Source: Chryseobacterium taichungense (GTDB taxonomy: Bacteria > Bacteroidota > Bacteroidia > Flavobacteriales > Weeksellaceae). Taken from it: a stretch of 64,000 nucleotides of DNA. Below the pieces are notes generated by a model, which searched no databases, was not told where the DNA came from, and saw only the letters and a list, made by a program, of their open reading frames with translations. Numbering within the stretch: the first letter of the stretch is position 1; each line of letters starts with the position of its first letter. A program made the position numbers and the translations under genes. The stretch spans positions 310,001-374,000 of the forward strand of contig NZ_FOBV01000001.1 of NCBI RefSeq assembly GCF_900109935.1. The letters run 5' to 3'. Of the stretch, positions 8,394 to 16,930 are shown piece by piece.

Positions 8394-9968
8394 CTATATA
8401 AACGGATATGCTTTCAATGTTAAAAATTCTTCAAACTTTTCACAGAAAACCAATTCATTAAAAAGTTCCTTGGCAAGATTGAATTTTCCGGTTCTGAAGC
8501 GTTCTTTCCCAACATACTTTTCTATACGTTCAATCTCTTCAAATTCCCATTGAAGGAACAGTTCTCTGGTCAGTTTTCGGCCATCACCCAAAATGGTATC
8601 ATTTTTTAGCCATTGCCACAGCTGTGTTCTTGAAATCTCCGCGGTTGCCGCATCTTCCATCAAATTATAGATTGCAGCTGCACCAATACCCATCAGCCAG
8701 GATTCGAGATAAAGAATTCCGACATTAATATTCTTACGAACCCCTTTTTCCGTGATTTCACCTTTTGGAATCTCAAGCAGATTTTTTCCGGTGATTTGAT
8801 AATCAAATTTTTTATAGATCTGGTTTTTCAACGGCATAAATTGATCGAAAATATCTTTTGCGACAGAAACCAAAGCCGGATGAGCCACCCAAGTGCCGTC
8901 ATGCCCGTTTTTCACTTCACGTTCTTTATCGGCACGTACTTTATCAAAAGCAATACGGTTTGCTTCATCATCATTTTTAATGGGAATCTGTGCTGCCATA
9001 CCTCCAATAGCATGAACATTTCTTTTATGGCAGACCTCAATCACTCTTTTTGAATAAGCACTCATAAAAGGTGAAGCCATTGTCACCTGATCACGGTCCG
9101 GTAAAATGTATCCGGGAAGATTTCTGAATTTTTTAATGAATGAAAAAATATAATCCCAGCGCCCGCAGTTCAGTCCTGAACTATGATCTTTCAGTTCAAA
9201 CAAAATTTCGTCAATCTGAAAAGAGGCGGTTATGGTTTCAATCAAAACAGTTGCTTTTATGGTTCCCTGCGGAATTCTGAGATAATCCTGAGCAAAAACA
9301 AAAACATCATTCCACCATCGGGCTTCTTCATAATGTTCTAATTTTGGAAGATAAAAGTACGGACCACTACCGTTCTTGAGCAACTGCTTGACATTTCTGA
9401 AAAAGTAAATTCCAAAATCAATTAACGATCCCGAAGCCTGTTCACCATTAATTTCGATATGCTTTTCACTTAAATGTAGGCCCCGCGGGCGAACTATTAA
9501 TACTGCCGTTTTTTCATTTAGACGATAATATTTCCCCTGTTCGTTTGTAAAATCAATACATCGGTTAACCGCGTCGGTGAGATTAATCTGTCCTTCCATA
9601 CAATTTTTCCAGGTAGGAGAATTGCTGTCTTCAAAGTCTGCCATAAAGGTAAGTGCACCGGAATTGAGCGCATTGATAATCATTTTCCGGTCGACAGGTC
9701 CCGTAATTTCCACTCTTCTGTCCAGCAAATCATCCGGAAGTGGTGCACAAACCCAATTTCCGTTCCTGATTTCTTCAGTTTCAGGAAAAAATTCCGGAAG
9801 AATTCCTTCATCGAATTTCTGCTGGGTCTTTTTTCTCTGTTCTAAAAGTTTTACTCTTTTCTGATTGAAATTTTGATGCAATTCTACAAGAAAATCTGTC
9901 AAATCACTTGTAAAAATATTCTCAAAATCCTCCTGAGCATTTATCTTTAATTGGATCTTAGTTTCCAT
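8394..9968 (-). CDS. aceB: Malate synthase A
   Basis: AceB condenses glyoxylate with acetyl-CoA to give malate, completing the glyoxylate shunt. Length is about 524 residues from ATG 9968; a TTG 18 nt further upstream also keeps the frame. Motifs: GALTFMADFEDSNSPTW (Mg/glyoxylate binding), VLIVRPRGLHLSEKH with the catalytic Arg, KATVLIETITASFQIDEIL and NCGRWDYIFSFIKKF, and the C-terminal SRTQLWQWLKN with the catalytic Asp region. First gene of the aceBA operon. Confidence 0.96.
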   Translation of the reverse strand: METKIQLKINAQEDFENIFTSDLTDFLVELHQNFNQKRVKLLEQRKKTQQKFDEGILPEFFPETEEIRNGNWVCAPLPDDLLDRRVEITGPVDRKMIINALNSGALTFMADFEDSNSPTWKNCMEGQINLTDAVNRCIDFTNEQGKYYRLNEKTAVLIVRPRGLHLSEKHIEINGEQASGSLIDFGIYFFRNVKQLLKNGSGPYFYLPKLEHYEEARWWNDVFVFAQDYLRIPQGTIKATVLIETITASFQIDEILFELKDHSSGLNCGRWDYIFSFIKKFRNLPGYILPDRDQVTMASPFMSAYSKRVIEVCHKRNVHAIGGMAAQIPIKNDDEANRIAFDKVRADKEREVKNGHDGTWVAHPALVSVAKDIFDQFMPLKNQIYKKFDYQITGKNLLEIPKGEITEKGVRKNINVGILYLESWLMGIGAAAIYNLMEDAATAEISRTQLWQWLKNDTILGDGRKLTRELFLQWEFEEIERIEKYVGKERFRTGKFNLAKELFNELVFCEKFEEFLTLKAYPFI

Positions 9969-9996
9969 AACAAATTGATTTTGCAATTCTACATGA

Positions 9997-10004
9997 CAAA
10001 CTTA
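9997..10004 (-). promoter_or_regulatory. -7 promoter box of aceBA
   Basis: The minus strand reads TAAGTTTG, matching TAnnTTTG, 28 nt upstream of the aceB ATG. A TTTG (plus CAAA, 10019-10022) lies upstream at short spacing and may be the -33 element, directly next to the palindrome at 10023. Confidence 0.6.
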
Positions 10005-10022
10005 AATAAAAATTTTCACAAA

Positions 10023-10038
10023 TAGCGAACGTTCGCTA
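10023..10038. promoter_or_regulatory. Perfect 16-bp palindrome, candidate operator of the divergent regulator
   Basis: TAGCGAACGTTCGCTA is a perfect inverted repeat. It sits between the divergent promoters of aceBA and the RamB-like gene, next to the aceBA -33 region. A weaker GCGAA...TCG partial site lies near 10060-10070. Position and symmetry suggest the binding site of the neighbouring HTH regulator. Confidence 0.55.
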
Positions 10039-10081
10039 AAATATTAAAAAAAATATTATGCGAAAAATCGTAGTTAATATT

Positions 10082-10089
10082 TATATTTG
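10082..10089 (+). promoter_or_regulatory. -7 promoter box of the RamB-like regulator
   Basis: TATATTTG fits TAnnTTTG and ends 4 nt before the ATG at 10094, so the mRNA should be leaderless or nearly so. Confidence 0.55.
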
Positions 10090-10093
10090 ATTT

Positions 10094-11566
10094 ATGAATC
10101 ATGAAAGTGACTATATCAAGACTGTTTTCGGACTAAAACTGAAGCAACAGAGGCAAAAGAAAAACTGGTCTTTACAGGATCTTGCTGTAAAAACCGGTCT
10201 GTCAAAATCATATCTTAACGAGATTGAAAACGGAAAAAAATACCCTAAACATGACAAGATCATCCAGCTTTCAGAAGCTCTGAACTGTACTTTTGACGAC
10301 CTGGTATCAACAAAGCTTGATAAAAGTTTGCTTCCGTTCAGTGAAATCCTACAATCAGATTTTTTTAAAGAAATTCCTCTTGAGCTTTTCGGAATCAATA
10401 AAAACAATCTTATCAGCATTATTAGTGAGGCCCCTAAAAAAGTAATGGCATTCATCAATGCCCTGATTGAAATTTCACAGAACTATAACTTAGGGAAAGA
10501 AAGATTTTATTTTGCGGTTTTACGTTCTTTTCAAGAACTTTATGATAATTATTTCCCTGAGATAGAAGAAAAAGCAGTAAAGTTTTCGGAAGAAAACCAG
10601 TTAGAAATGACTAAAAATCTGCAGTGTGAAGTTTTGGAAAACATTTTGACAGACAGCTTTAATTATACCATTCGGTCTGAAGATTTTGAACAATATGAGA
10701 CCTTGGATCATCTGCGGTCTTTATTTATTCCTGAAAAAAGACTGCTGCTCCTAAACCGAAAATTAGAGCAGGACCAGAAAACTTTTATTCTCGCCAAAGA
10801 AGTTGGATTTAATGTACTGGAATTAAAAAACCGTCCAAATACTTATTCATGGCTGGATTTTGGAAGTTTTGAGGAGATCTTAAATAATTTTTATGCAGCT
10901 TATTTCGCTGGTGCTCTATTAATATCAAAAGAAAAAATTAAGGAAAAGACTTCAGAATTTTTCCTGCAAAATACATGGAATCCATCTGATTTTGAGGCTT
11001 TAACTAAGCAATTCACTCATTCTCCCGAAACATTCTATTACCGCCTGACAAATGTACTTTCCTCCGAATTAGGAATTAAAGATTTGTTTTATCTGTGCCT
11101 GGTAAAAAAGAAAAACTCAGATAAAATCCAGATTCTTAAGGAATTACACCTAAATCATCAACAAGCCCCACATGCTAATGCCACCAACGAGCATTACTGC
11201 AGACGATGGATTGCAGTGAAAAACCTGCATTATCTAAAGGAAAATGAAACATTGACAGACGCACAGATTTCTCATTATAAAGACCAGGGTATAAGTTATC
11301 TGGTTATTTCAACCTCTCAGAAAAACCCGTTCTCAGATGGAAGCAACAGAAGTTACTGCCTGGGTATTTTATTAAATCCTCAGACGATCAAGAAGATTAA
11401 TTTCATTAAATCTTCCACTTTAAAAACCATTAATGTCGGTGTAACCTGTGAATCCTGCAGTGTTGCGGACTGCGAAGTGAGGCAGGCGCCACCTATCAGG
11501 CTTGAAAAGGAATATTTCAATTCTAATATGAAGATTGCCATTGAGAAGATCAGGAAGGATTTTTAA
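10094..11566 (+). CDS. XRE/ScfR-family regulator (RamB-like), likely controls the glyoxylate shunt
   Basis: 490 residues. An N-terminal HTH_3 (about 11-66: LKQQRQKKNWSLQDLAVKTG, SKSYLNEIENGKKYP) is followed by a long IrrE/DUF955-like middle. It ends in a DUF2083-type region with the Cys motif TCESCSVADCEVRQAPP. This is the architecture of short-chain fatty-acyl regulators such as RamB, which controls acetate and glyoxylate genes in actinobacteria. It is divergent from aceBA across a 125-bp region holding a perfect palindrome. Regulation of aceBA, and autoregulation, are inferred from this position and from the RamB precedent; ligand and sign are not visible. Confidence 0.85.
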   Translation: MNHESDYIKTVFGLKLKQQRQKKNWSLQDLAVKTGLSKSYLNEIENGKKYPKHDKIIQLSEALNCTFDDLVSTKLDKSLLPFSEILQSDFFKEIPLELFGINKNNLISIISEAPKKVMAFINALIEISQNYNLGKERFYFAVLRSFQELYDNYFPEIEEKAVKFSEENQLEMTKNLQCEVLENILTDSFNYTIRSEDFEQYETLDHLRSLFIPEKRLLLLNRKLEQDQKTFILAKEVGFNVLELKNRPNTYSWLDFGSFEEILNNFYAAYFAGALLISKEKIKEKTSEFFLQNTWNPSDFEALTKQFTHSPETFYYRLTNVLSSELGIKDLFYLCLVKKKNSDKIQILKELHLNHQQAPHANATNEHYCRRWIAVKNLHYLKENETLTDAQISHYKDQGISYLVISTSQKNPFSDGSNRSYCLGILLNPQTIKKINFIKSSTLKTINVGVTCESCSVADCEVRQAPPIRLEKEYFNSNMKIAIEKIRKDF

Positions 11567-11724
11567 TTTTAAGACATAAAAGAAAGATCAAATAATAGAT
11601 GATTAATTAATATAAAAGAAAACTATCCGAATATATAACTGGTGATTTTGGCTGTAAAAGACTTAGTATAAATTTCTTATTCCAATACAAAATATTTATT
11701 TTAGTACTGCAATATGATACACAA

Positions 11725-12378
11725 ATGATTTTAGACCTATTATTCCCGAACCGATGCCTGGGCTGCAATCGCATTATTGACGCCGATCTTCTGGTATGTG
11801 AACTTTGTTTTCAACAGATCGACTTTACCCATTTCAACTATTTTGATGATCATTTTATTAAAGAAAAATGCAGATTACTTTTTCCTGTCGCGCATACTTT
11901 TGCCTTAATGCAGTTTAAAAAGGAAAACCTCAGCCGAAAAATCATTCATGAATTAAAATATAAAAGCAGAGAAAAGGCAGGAAAAATTCTGGCAGAATGG
12001 ACATCAGAGCGTTTAGAATTTAAAGATGAAAAGCCTGATCTTCTTATTTCAGTACCATTACATCCAAAAAAATTAAAAGAAAGAGGCTACAATCAATTAC
12101 ATATTTTCACAGAACAGCTTTCTGAATTTTATGAAATTCCATTTGATCATCATTTAATTAAAAGAAATTATTATTCAAAAGCCCAGGCCCTGAAAGATAA
12201 ACAGCATCGCCTTGAAACAGAAAATACGTTTTCGATCACAAGAGCAATCTCCGGAAAACATGTTTTAATTATTGATGATGTTTTTACCACCGGAAATACT
12301 CTGGCCACTATTGCATGGGAAATTCTTAACGCAGGAAATAATAAAGTAAGCGTATTGGTAATTGCGGCTGATATTTAA
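11725..12378 (+). CDS. comF: ComF family phosphoribosyltransferase-like protein
   Basis: 217 residues. The N-terminal zinc ribbon CLGCNRIIDADLLVCELC (CxxC...CxxC) is followed by a type I PRTase fold: SVPLHPKKLKERGYNQ and the PRPP loop VLIIDDVFTTGNTL. ComF proteins are linked to DNA uptake and recombination; Bacteroidetes homologues are often annotated as amidophosphoribosyltransferase-like. It is monocistronic with its own terminator. Substrate unknown. Confidence 0.85.
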   Translation: MILDLLFPNRCLGCNRIIDADLLVCELCFQQIDFTHFNYFDDHFIKEKCRLLFPVAHTFALMQFKKENLSRKIIHELKYKSREKAGKILAEWTSERLEFKDEKPDLLISVPLHPKKLKERGYNQLHIFTEQLSEFYEIPFDHHLIKRNYYSKAQALKDKQHRLETENTFSITRAISGKHVLIIDDVFTTGNTLATIAWEILNAGNNKVSVLVIAADI

Positions 12379-12381
12379 AAG

Positions 12382-12430
12382 AGGCTGTATTCTCTGACAA
12401 ATTTTGTAGAAAATACAGCCTGTTTTTTTA
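12382..12430 (+). terminator. Rho-independent terminator after comF
   Basis: Stem AGGCTGTATT / AATACAGCCT with a ~20-nt loop, then G and seven T. It is plus-oriented and ends before the convergent upp gene. Confidence 0.75.
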
Positions 12431-12447
12431 TTGAATTCAGCGTTAAA

Positions 12448-13101
12448 TTATCGCTGAAGCTTTTCTCCGTAGCTTAAATCCCCGGCGTCTCCCAGTCCAG
12501 GAGTAATATACCCTTTTGATGTTAATTGTTCGTCAATTGCTCCTACCCATATTTTTGCTTCAGGATATGCTTTCGCGATCGTTTCAATACCCTGTTTTGA
12601 GGCAATTGCTGCTACAATATGAAGCTGACTGGGTTTTCCGTTAGTCAATAAATCTTTAATAGCTTCAATTAAAGATGCGCCTGTTGCCAGCATAGGATCT
12701 CCGACAATCAGAGGTCTTCCTTCGATATCTGGGCAAGTGAGATAGTCTTGCTTGATCGAGAAATAATCGTTGGCATCATGTTTTCTGTACGCCGCCACGA
12801 ATCCGCAGTCTGCTTTGTCGAAATAATTTAAAATCCCATGAAACAAAGGAACTCCTGCCCGCAGAATCGTTGTAATGACAGGCTGAACAGCAATTTCCTT
12901 CACTTTAATCTTATTCAGCGGTGTTTGAATTTCGATCTCTTTCTGTTCTAAACTTTTGCTGATTTCAAAGGCTGCAATCTCTCCGATTCTTTCCATATTC
13001 CTGCGAAATCGCATTCTGTCGTGCTGGATATCAACATTCCTGAGTTCATTGATCCATGAATTAACCAAAGAAAACTGTTCTGATAAAACAACTGTATTCA
13101 T
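12448..13101 (-). CDS. upp: Uracil phosphoribosyltransferase
   Basis: Makes UMP from uracil and PRPP (pyrimidine salvage). The 217 residues include TTILRAGVPLFHG, a central PRPP-binding loop VGDPMLATGASLIEAI, HIVAAIASKQGIE and the C-terminal uracil-binding region YITPGLGDAGDLSYG (GDAGDR-type motif). ATG start at 13101. Single gene, convergent with comF. Confidence 0.95.
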   Translation of the reverse strand: MNTVVLSEQFSLVNSWINELRNVDIQHDRMRFRRNMERIGEIAAFEISKSLEQKEIEIQTPLNKIKVKEIAVQPVITTILRAGVPLFHGILNYFDKADCGFVAAYRKHDANDYFSIKQDYLTCPDIEGRPLIVGDPMLATGASLIEAIKDLLTNGKPSQLHIVAAIASKQGIETIAKAYPEAKIWVGAIDEQLTSKGYITPGLGDAGDLSYGEKLQR

Positions 13102-13181
13102 TGTTGTGAAGCTTTTATCTAAAATATAAAAATTAATTGAGAATAAAATCCCTCTTAGAAAGATCTAAAAGGGATGGTAAT

Positions 13182-14492
13182 TTATTTTTGTCTGAAATAC
13201 ACTTCAATAGGAACTCCGGTAAATCCGAATTCTTTTCTCAGCTGGTTTTCAGTAAATCTTTTATATGGCTCTTTTACATACTGCGGAAGATTACAGAAGA
13301 AAACAAACTGTGGTGACGGCGTAGGAAGCTGTACACAGTATTTGATCTTAATGTATTTTCCTTTATTTGCCGGTGGTGGTGTACCTTCAAAAATCGGTAA
13401 CATCACTTCATTTAATTTTGAAGTTTTGATTTTTTTCTTACGGTCTTCATACACCTGCATTGCAACCTCAACCGCTTTTAAAATTCTCTGTTTCGTTAAA
13501 GCTGAAACAAACAAAATCGGAATATCATTGAACTGACCGATCTTATCTTTTATCTGCTTTTCGAAATCACGCATTGTGTTGGTCTGCTTATCCTCAATAA
13601 GATCCCATTTGTTGACCAAAATCACAATTCCTTTTCTGTTTTTCTGCGCAAGACTGAAGATATTCATATCCTGAGATTCCCATCCTTGTGTAGCATCTAC
13701 CATAATAATAACCACATCAGAAAACTCGATGGATCGGATAGAACGCATTACCGAATAAAATTCCAGGTCTTCAGAAACCTTTGATTTTTTACGCATCCCA
13801 GCAGTGTCTACCAACACAAATTCGTAACCGAATTTATTGTAAAGCGTCTGAATACTGTCTCTTGTGGTTCCTGCGATATCGGTTACGATATTTCTCTCCA
13901 CATCAAGCAAAGCGTTTGTCAGTGTAGATTTACCAACATTCGGGCGGCCTGCAATGGTAATTTTCGGCAATCCTTCAAAAGGATCTTTATATTCAGTAGT
14001 TGGGAAATCTCTTACGATATCATCCAGCAGATCACCTGTACCGGAGCCTGTTGCGGAAGATAATGTGTAATATTTATCGATTCCAAGCTGATAAAATTCT
14101 GTTGCTGGAAGTTCTTCTTTCGAAGAATCTACTTTATTGATTACAATATAAATAGGTTTATTGGATCTTCTTAAAAGTCTGTAGATTTCCTGGTCTGTAT
14201 CGGTAAGCCCTTCTTCCACGTTCATCATAAAAATTATTGATGTAGCTTCATCTACAGCCAGCTGTACCTGCTTACGGATTTCTTCTTCAAAAATGTCATC
14301 AGTTCCGACATCATATCCTCCGGTATCGATTACGGTAAAATCTACGCCGTTCCAGTCGGATTTCCCGTAATGACGGTCTCTGGTAACTCCGGCAGTAGAA
14401 TCTACGATAGCTTCTCTCCTTTCTAGTAAACGGTTAAATAACGTGGATTTTCCTACGTTGGGACGCCCAACGATTGCGACAATATTCGACAT
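13182..14492 (-). CDS. der: Ribosome biogenesis GTPase Der (EngA)
   Basis: 436 residues with two tandem G domains. The first has GRPNVGKSTLFN, DTGG and NKVD; the second has GRPNVGKSTLTN, DTAGMRKKS and NKWD. A C-terminal KH-like domain ends KEFGFTGVPIEVYFRQK. Der is needed for maturation of the 50S subunit. ATG start at 14492, with a leader of about 80 nt containing a small hairpin (CTCCAA/TTGGAG). Confidence 0.97.
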   Translation of the reverse strand: MSNIVAIVGRPNVGKSTLFNRLLERREAIVDSTAGVTRDRHYGKSDWNGVDFTVIDTGGYDVGTDDIFEEEIRKQVQLAVDEATSIIFMMNVEEGLTDTDQEIYRLLRRSNKPIYIVINKVDSSKEELPATEFYQLGIDKYYTLSSATGSGTGDLLDDIVRDFPTTEYKDPFEGLPKITIAGRPNVGKSTLTNALLDVERNIVTDIAGTTRDSIQTLYNKFGYEFVLVDTAGMRKKSKVSEDLEFYSVMRSIRSIEFSDVVIIMVDATQGWESQDMNIFSLAQKNRKGIVILVNKWDLIEDKQTNTMRDFEKQIKDKIGQFNDIPILFVSALTKQRILKAVEVAMQVYEDRKKKIKTSKLNEVMLPIFEGTPPPANKGKYIKIKYCVQLPTPSPQFVFFCNLPQYVKEPYKRFTENQLRKEFGFTGVPIEVYFRQK

Positions 14493-14573
14493 AAAAAATG
14501 TTTAATAATCCTTTGCCAAAGCTCGGGACAAGTTATTAATGGGTTTCTCCAACTTTTGGAGCCCAATTTTTTG

Positions 14574-14601
14574 CAAAGATACTGTTTTTATTTTAGTTCA
14601 A
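14574..14601 (-). promoter_or_regulatory. Promoter of der (-7 TATCTTTG, -33 TTG)
   Basis: The minus strand reads TATCTTTG at 14581-14574 with a TTG at 14601-14599, 17 nt upstream. It fits the Bacteroidetes -33/-7 layout. It lies in the 316-bp gap between der and tRNA-Gln, which holds no other gene. Confidence 0.55.
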
Positions 14602-14781
14602 TTAAATATAAGTATGTGAAGAATCTCAGAATGTAGTTATAGATTAATAACAATCGTATAATGGCTATCCATTAATGTTAATTTTCAAAGAAAAATAATT
14701 CTTTGACTATCAGTAAATAAAGAACAAAGCCACATCCAGCAAGTATAAATCTTCACATTTCATTTTTATTTTTAAAATAAT

Positions 14782-16416
14782 TTATATAATTTCGCGACAT
14801 AGAAATACAGACCCATGGTGTAGCGGTAACACTACTGATTTTGGTTCAGTCATCTGGGGTTCGAATCCCTGTGGGTCTACTTGTTGGGACAAATCTAAAA
14901 AAGAAAGATTTGTCCCTTTTTTATTTCCTCGAATCTCCCTTTCTTTAGAGTATATAAGCTGAACTGCCGAATTAACCCTCAGTGTTCGATGTTTTTCTCC
15001 GTCAAACACCAGCTTTTCAGGGAACATCGAACTAATAATCTGCCTTTTTTGCTCCATATCACCTTCTACATAGTATTTGTAAAGATTTATGATCTTCGCA
15101 AGCTCACTTTTTAATAGCCTACTAATTTCAGCATTCTGATCCGATAAATGGCTGAGATCAAACTCCAATCTTTCAATTTTAGCATAGGTATCTTTTTTTA
15201 TAAAGTTGTAATCATCATCTTCCAAAGTACCATCAACTTTTTGAATCAACGCTTTTTGCAAACGCGCATTTAAATCTTCGACCTGTTTCAGCATATGTTT
15301 TCTTTCAATATTCTGTTTCTTAGTCTTTAATTGAAAATCTTCTAATACTGTTTCGATAAAGACCTCTGACATCCCTGGTCTTGGAAGAAGTTCTGATAAC
15401 TGTTGTTCAAAGGCTGTATTAACCTCAGGCGCCCGGAACCTTACACCGCACTGCGAAGAACAGTGGTAATAATAGTAATACTTTCCCAATTTTCCTTTTG
15501 AAGCACTTCCTGTTAACATCCGTTCGCATTTTGGGCATTTTAAAAATCCTCTTAATGGAAGATTATCCATCGAAACGATTTTCGGTTTGGTGAAATCACG
15601 CTTTCTTCCATCTAACACATCCTGAACTTCTCGAAATTTCAGCTCACTGATAATAGGTTCATGAAGCCCCTTCACAAAATACGCATCTTCATCCTTGAAG
15701 GCAGGAATAAAGATTTTACCACAATAAATGGGATTTCGGATTGCCGTCCAAAAATTATTCTTACTGAATCGGGACATTCCTTTAGCCTTTTCCCTGACCA
15801 TTTTCCAGATCTGATTTGTATTGAAGCTATTCTCCAATATTTTATCAAAAGCCCATCTAAGGATTTCTGCCTCAACCTCTTTAATTGCAATATACTTTTT
15901 ATGGTCTTCGGTAATTTTATTCACATAGCCTAAGGGAGCTGTACCCATCCAACGTCCTTCTTTCCGTGCCCTACGCATTCCGTAAAACACATTTAAAGCT
16001 CTTCTTTCATTCTCCACTTCGGGAATGGTCAGATAATGCGAAAGCATAATTTTGGATTCAGGGATGGACATATCAAGAGGCTGCTCTATTGCCTGAGGGT
16101 CACTTCTCAGTGAGCGTAATATATCAATAGTCTGATATGCTTGCGAAGTATTACGGCTAAACCTATCCCATTTGGTAAATAAAAGCAGGGTTGCATTTTT
16201 AATATTTCTCTGTTTACGCAGGACGGTAATTAATTTCTTCCATTCCGGGCGGTTGAAAGTTTTTGCTGAATAATCTTCGATATAAACATTTCTCACTGAA
16301 ATTTCTTTCAGCTCACAGTATCTTCGCAGCCTATCTTCCTGATCTCTTAAAGAATATCCCTTATCTGCCTGCTCATCAGTTGATACACGTATGTATAAAT
16401 CTGCAATCTTTCCCAT
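14782..16416 (-). CDS. Large serine recombinase (site-specific integrase of the tRNA-Gln element)
   Basis: 544 residues. The N-terminal resolvase domain has YIRVSTDEQADKGYSL (catalytic Ser12, Arg10) and TKWDRFSRNTSQ. A recombinase domain follows (AIRNPIYCGKI), then a zinc ribbon (CPKCERMLTGS...CSSQCG) and a coiled coil (about 370-460). It integrates and excises the element. The last 32 codons run antisense through tRNA-Gln and its 5' flank (VDPQGFEPQ...VVLPLHHG), so they are host DNA captured by integration. The codons just before also encode the tRNA's terminator hairpin. The 63-aa gene upstream (16446-16637) probably shares its promoter. Confidence 0.92.
   Translation of the reverse strand: MGKIADLYIRVSTDEQADKGYSLRDQEDRLRRYCELKEISVRNVYIEDYSAKTFNRPEWKKLITVLRKQRNIKNATLLLFTKWDRFSRNTSQAYQTIDILRSLRSDPQAIEQPLDMSIPESKIMLSHYLTIPEVENERRALNVFYGMRRARKEGRWMGTAPLGYVNKITEDHKKYIAIKEVEAEILRWAFDKILENSFNTNQIWKMVREKAKGMSRFSKNNFWTAIRNPIYCGKIFIPAFKDEDAYFVKGLHEPIISELKFREVQDVLDGRKRDFTKPKIVSMDNLPLRGFLKCPKCERMLTGSASKGKLGKYYYYYHCSSQCGVRFRAPEVNTAFEQQLSELLPRPGMSEVFIETVLEDFQLKTKKQNIERKHMLKQVEDLNARLQKALIQKVDGTLEDDDYNFIKKDTYAKIERLEFDLSHLSDQNAEISRLLKSELAKIINLYKYYVEGDMEQKRQIISSMFPEKLVFDGEKHRTLRVNSAVQLIYSKEREIRGNKKGTNLSFLDLSQQVDPQGFEPQMTEPKSVVLPLHHGSVFLCREII
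14809..14879 (+). tRNA. tRNA-Gln (anticodon TTG)
   Basis: 71 nt fold into a cloverleaf. The acceptor stem is AGACCCA / TGGGTCT with discriminator A14879, the anticodon stem is ACTGA / TCAGT, and the loop TTTTGGT gives TTG at 14841-14843. The T loop is TTCGAAT. The CCA is not encoded. It lies fully inside the antisense 3' end of the recombinase ORF and is the attachment site of the element. Confidence 0.95.
14886..14922 (+). terminator. Terminator after tRNA-Gln, inside the recombinase coding region
   Basis: Perfect 11-bp stem GGGACAAATCT / AGATTTGTCCC followed by six T. On the other strand the same bases are codons of the recombinase C-terminus (KKGTNLSF...DLSQ). The element therefore supplies the tRNA's terminator. 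Confidence 0.8.
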
Positions 16417-16445
16417 ACATAAAAGTTTTTGGTAAATTTTGGACG

Positions 16446-16637
16446 TTAGTCTTTCGCAACTGAAAGATACTGATTTACTGCGACATCTGCAATTTTTATC
16501 ATAAACTTAAGTATAATTTCAGCTTCTTCAGCAGAGACTTTTGTGCCATGCTTTGCAAGTATAATGACCACCTTTTCGGGAGTCAGTTTTTTTGAATATT
16601 GTCTTTCGTTTTCTTCCGAACAATTTCCTGTTTCCAT
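16446..16637 (-). CDS. Small conserved recombinase-associated protein, 63 aa
   Basis: 63 residues (ATG 16637) with the pattern LTPEKVVIILAKHGTKVSAE then EAEIILKFMIKIADVAVNQY. Small proteins of this type commonly sit immediately upstream of serine recombinases in Bacteroidetes elements (recalled, not searched). It ends 29 bp before the recombinase on the same strand, so it is co-transcribed. It is predicted all-alpha with no HTH I can name. A recombination directionality or regulatory role is only a guess. Confidence 0.7.
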   Translation of the reverse strand: METGNCSEENERQYSKKLTPEKVVIILAKHGTKVSAEEAEIILKFMIKIADVAVNQYLSVAKD

Positions 16638-16656
16638 CGCATTATTATTTTAATAC

Positions 16657-16675
16657 AGCCCATAGTCTATAGGCT
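16657..16675. promoter_or_regulatory. Near-perfect 19-bp inverted repeat upstream of the recombinase operon
   Basis: AGCCCATAGTCTATAGGCT is symmetric apart from one position per arm. It is centred 30 bp upstream of the 63-aa gene's ATG, in the 293-bp gap to the divergent methyltransferase. A plausible operator for the recombinase operon. Confidence 0.4.
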
Positions 16676-16930
16676 CAGATTAAAATTATATCCTAATAGG
16701 CCCCGATCTTTTAAAATGGTATTTTGTGGTACAATTTGTCCTTTATTTTCCGGATTGGAGCTTCAATTGGGAATCTCTAAAATAAGTGATCTATTTAACA
16801 TAAAAAGAAAACGCAATTAATTTGGCTAAATTAAAAGGCATTAACATTTTAAATCAACTAATCAAATAGATTCTACTACTATAAATTGTATCTTTACCAC
16901 TTAAATAAAAAAAACATCTTATATTAGAAT

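Noticed and set aside
8796-9053. 85-codon plus-strand ORF within malate synthase
   Set aside because: Lies wholly opposite a highly conserved gene and shows no domain; a shadow frame.
10011-10060. Extended second operator next to the RamB-like palindrome
   Set aside because: The GCGAA...TCG stretch near 10060 has too many mismatches to call a site.
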